A stretch of DNA of 64,000 bases. Source: Sinorhizobium numidicum. Its GTDB lineage: Bacteria > Pseudomonadota > Alphaproteobacteria > Rhizobiales > Rhizobiaceae. Below, in pieces: positions 61,698 to 64,000 of the stretch; within the stretch, counting starts at the first letter, position 1, and each line of letters opens with the position of its first letter. The notes under the pieces are model-generated. The model did no database searches and was not told the DNA's origin. It saw nothing but the letters and a program-made list of their open reading frames with translations. The stretch is from positions 866,001-930,000 of the forward strand of contig NZ_CP120368.1 in the NCBI RefSeq assembly GCF_029892045.1, written 5' to 3'. Both the position numbers and the translations under genes were made by a program.

Positions 61698-62884
61698 TCC
61701 GGCCGCAGGCTGCGGACATGGGCAACGATCCCCATGCCGCCGCCGACACCCATCATCGCGAGGCCCTCCGCCTGTGATGGGACGGCAAGCATCTGCGAGA
61801 ACAACCGGACGATAAGAATGGCGCCCGAAGCGCCGTAGGGATGGCCGAGCGCAATGGCGCCACCGTCGAGATTGACGCGCGCGGGGTGAATGTCGAGCTG
61901 GTCGAGGCTGCCGAGGACCTGCGAGGCGAACGCCTCGTTGAATTCGATGAAGTTCATATTTGCTATGTCGAGCGCGGGGTTGCGCGCGCGAAGCCGCGCC
62001 ATCGCAGGGACGGGACCAAGCCCGAGCAGGTTCGGGTCGACGCCCGCCGCCGCCGCATCGACGAATTCGAGCGCAAAGGGAACGCCGAGCCGCCGCGCCT
62101 CGGCGAGATTGGTCACCAGCACCATGGCAGCCCCGTCATTGATCGGGCAGGCATTTCCGGCGGTGACGGTGCCGTTCTTGACGAAGACCGGCTTCAGCCG
62201 GGCGAGCGTCTCAGCGGAGGCGTTTGCGCGGGGGCATTCGTCCCTTGCGACAATACCGGCAGGTGTCGCCACCGGCACGATCTCACGCGCGAACCTGTCC
62301 GCCGCTTCGGCCGCGACGGCGCGCCGATGGCTTTCCAGGGCGAACTGGTCCTGCCGTTCCCGCGAAATGCGGCAGACTGCGGCGACGTTCTCGGCCGCAA
62401 CGCCCATGTCCGGGTCGCCGATGAAATCAGGCGCCATCCGCGCGCGCTTCACCGGCTGAAGCTCTTCGCCACGCGCAAGTGGCGGCCGAAGCCGGACGTG
62501 GGCGCGGCTGGCGCTTTCCGTGCCGCCGGCAAGATAAAACCGACCCGCGCCGGCCTGAATCTGGCGTGCCGCAAGCACGATGGCTTCGAGCCCGGAGCCG
62601 CATTGGCGATCGACGGTGACACCCGGGATGGAAACGGGCAAGCGGGCTTCGAGAGCGGCGAGGCGGGCGAGATTGCCGGCGCTGTTGGCGGCGTTGCCGA
62701 TGAGCACGTCATCGATCTCGGCGCTGCCGATGCCGGTGCTGGCGACGATCTTCTCGATCAGCAAGGCAGCAAGGCTTGCCGGCTCGATCGTGGCGAGGCT
62801 GCCGTTGACGCGGCCGACCGGTGTGCGCAGCGCTGCGATGATGACCGGCGTGCGCGCCGGATCAGACGAGACGTTCAAGGGCAC
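61685..62884 (-). CDS. Thiolase family protein lacking the second catalytic cysteine
   Basis: A 399-residue thiolase. The nucleophilic Cys is in DRQCGSGLEAI, the NEAFA motif (FIEFNEAFASQVL) and GHPYGASGA (His) are present, but the C-terminal CxGGG motif reads GVGGGMG, so the Cys general acid/base is replaced by Gly. It therefore may be a thiolase-like or non-standard thiolase. It overlaps the AMP-ligase gene by 23 bp and is presumably co-expressed with it. Product and direction of reaction are unknown. Confidence 0.88.
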   Translation of the reverse strand: MPLNVSSDPARTPVIIAALRTPVGRVNGSLATIEPASLAALLIEKIVASTGIGSAEIDDVLIGNAANSAGNLARLAALEARLPVSIPGVTVDRQCGSGLEAIVLAARQIQAGAGRFYLAGGTESASRAHVRLRPPLARGEELQPVKRARMAPDFIGDPDMGVAAENVAAVCRISRERQDQFALESHRRAVAAEAADRFAREIVPVATPAGIVARDECPRANASAETLARLKPVFVKNGTVTAGNACPINDGAAMVLVTNLAEARRLGVPFALEFVDAAAAGVDPNLLGLGPVPAMARLRARNPALDIANMNFIEFNEAFASQVLGSLDQLDIHPARVNLDGGAIALGHPYGASGAILIVRLFSQMLAVPSQAEGLAMMGVGGGMGIVAHVRSLRPDQAM

Positions 62885-64000
62885 GGTTTCCCTCCGCGAT
62901 CCATTGCCGCAGCTCCTTGGCGGCGATCTTGCCGGAGGACGTCATCGGCATCTCGCGGCAGAGCCAGACCTTTCGCGGGTGCTTGTAGCGCGGCAGGGCG
63001 GCGGCAAGATGACGCTCCAGCGCCTCGCGTTCAAAGCCGCTTCCGTTTGGCTGGATCACGGCGGCAAGCTCACTGCCAAGATCGGGATGGTCGAGCCCGA
63101 GGACCAGAACAGCGCGGCTGCAACCGCCGGCCATGATCGCTGCTTCGACCTCGGAGGGATAGATATTATTGCCGCCCGAGAGCACCATGCCGCCCGCGCG
63201 TCCGATGAGATGCAGCGTGCCGTCGCCGTCGAGAAAGCCGAGGTCTCCGACAGTTGCGCGAGCGCCTTGCCGAAGGAAGCCGGTGCCGTCGGCGCCAGCA
63301 ATGTAGCCATCGGATATCAGTTCGCTCTCGACGAAGATCGTGCCCGTTTCGCCTGGAGGAAGACTGTTGCCTGCGTCATCAAGGATCGCCAGCCGAACGC
63401 CAGGGAAAGCCTTGCCGACTGCGGTCGGCGTGTGGTTGTCCATTGCCCCGGAAACACTGATGAAACCAAGCTCGGAAGCGCCGTAATATTCGGTAACCTC
63501 CGCCGTAGGAAAGGCGCGGCTTGCCGCCTTTCGATCCGTAGGCGTGAGCTTGGCGCCGGCGACGGTGATCTTTTCGACGGAGCTCGACTGGTAGCCTTCC
63601 GATAGGTCGCAAAGCCGTCGCAACATCGTCGGCACCAGCACGAGCCGCTTGGCTTGTGCTGCTTGGATCGCAGTGAGTGCCTGGCGCGCTTCGAAATGGC
63701 GGGTGCCGATGAACTCGGCTCCGGCCGTCAAACTTTCGGCAAGCGCATAGAGGGCTAGGCCGTGTGCCAGTGGGCCGGGCGCATAAGTCTTCGTTTCCGG
63801 TCCGATGCCGAAAAAGCCCTGACCGATCTTGAGACTGAGGCGCCAGGACCTGCGGTCGCGGATGATCGCCTTCGGTTCGCCGGTAGTGCCGGATGTGGAG
63901 ACGATGAGGAAGGGTTCAGCGCCGTTGCCGATCGGGAGGAGGGGTGCACTATCGAAGCTGCCATCGACAAGATGACCTTGTCCCGTGGCGAGCACATCAA
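62862..64000 (-). CDS. AMP-forming acyl-CoA synthetase/ligase (5' end outside window)
   Basis: The C-terminal roughly 378 residues of an adenylate-forming enzyme. Visible motifs: ISTSGTTGEPKAIIRD (P-loop; read as VSTSGTTGEPK), YYGASELGFIS, TVGDLGFLDGDG and MTSSGKIAAKEL with the catalytic Lys. It would activate a carboxylate as acyl-AMP and transfer it to CoA; which acid is unknown. The frame is open past 63995, so the start and N-terminal region are not seen. It overlaps the thiolase gene by 23 bp and belongs to the lipid/CoA cluster. Confidence 0.88.
   Translation of the reverse strand, partial: DVLATGQGHLVDGSFDSAPLLPIGNGAEPFLIVSTSGTTGEPKAIIRDRRSWRLSLKIGQGFFGIGPETKTYAPGPLAHGLALYALAESLTAGAEFIGTRHFEARQALTAIQAAQAKRLVLVPTMLRRLCDLSEGYQSSSVEKITVAGAKLTPTDRKAASRAFPTAEVTEYYGASELGFISVSGAMDNHTPTAVGKAFPGVRLAILDDAGNSLPPGETGTIFVESELISDGYIAGADGTGFLRQGARATVGDLGFLDGDGTLHLIGRAGGMVLSGGNNIYPSEVEAAIMAGGCSRAVLVLGLDHPDLGSELAAVIQPNGSGFEREALERHLAAALPRYKHPRKVWLCREMPMTSSGKIAAKELRQWIAEGNRALERLV

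Noticed and set aside
61841..63136. 431 aa plus-strand frame across the thiolase and AMP-ligase genes
   Set aside because: Shadow of motif-bearing minus-strand enzymes; no domain recognised.
1..64000. tRNA, rRNA, CRISPR arrays, prophage or intact insertion sequences
   Set aside because: No CCA-ended cloverleafs, spaced repeats, integrases or transposases were seen by eye; a tRNAscan or profile search would be needed to be certain.

Overview
The window looks like chromosomal DNA of a Rhizobiales alphaproteobacterium, most likely Sinorhizobium/Ensifer. The reasons are high GC, an F0 ATP synthase operon (atpI-B-E-b'-b) detached from F1, CTTGAC-N17-CTAT-type promoters, a GAAC-N7-GAAC SOS-type box, RIME-like palindromic intergenic repeats, and a gene order (acyl-CoA dehydrogenase, crotonase, mcpU-like receptor, rlmD-like, tlyA, dxs, xseB, histone-deacetylase-like) that I remember from Sinorhizobium. 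Almost all of it is ordinary core chromosome. I see no rRNA, tRNA, CRISPR, phage or intact insertion sequence.

Layout. 1-5.2 kb: kup 3' end, a SleB-like wall hydrolase and the F0 operon with a good promoter and terminator. 5.4-9.9 kb: rnhB, an SplB-like radical SAM gene with an SOS-type box, a short glycosyltransferase-like gene, then moaB, ispE and a secreted TPR protein read as one minus-strand operon. 11.9-21.7 kb: polyprenyl diphosphate synthase, DUF2007, a tRNA-methyltransferase-like gene, an S49 peptidase, and glyQ and glyS separated by a LemA/DUF2207 pair. 21.8-26.4 kb: AraC regulator, cupin, LysE exporter, DUF523, a secreted small protein and purD. 26.4-29.9 kb: a PotD-like periplasmic binding protein translationally coupled to a membrane GGDEF-EAL protein with no ABC transporter nearby, an arrangement like the NspS/MbaA polyamine sensor. 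30-34.2 kb: Fsr-like MFS pump with divergent AraC regulator, a frameshifted mipA and ubiA.

34-49 kb: two uncharacterized minus-strand genes, a six-repeat DUF1217 protein, an FAD hydroxyacid dehydrogenase, the Sua5/TsaC enzyme, then a cobalamin riboswitch in front of a two-gene operon for a Rieske glycine-betaine demethylase (gbcA) and its reductase (gbcB). Then come a GH25 lysozyme-like protein, a CorA/ZntB-type transporter, and an acyl-CoA dehydrogenase/crotonase operon with a LiuR-like palindrome upstream. 49-64 kb: mcpU-like chemoreceptor, rlmD-like and tlyA methyltransferases, a second chemoreceptor broken by a dinucleotide frameshift, dxs, pirin, xseB, histone-deacetylase-like protein, and a lipid/CoA cluster (alcohol dehydrogenase, hotdog thioesterase, thiolase lacking the second catalytic Cys, AMP-forming ligase running off the window).

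The most interesting items are the binding protein/c-di-GMP enzyme operon, B12 control of betaine demethylation, the SOS-type box on the radical SAM gene, the two frameshifted genes whose downstream parts still look functional, and the thiolase lacking the CxG cysteine. Isoprenoid/quinone genes (ispE, ispB-like, ubiA, dxs) recur across the window but in separate operons.
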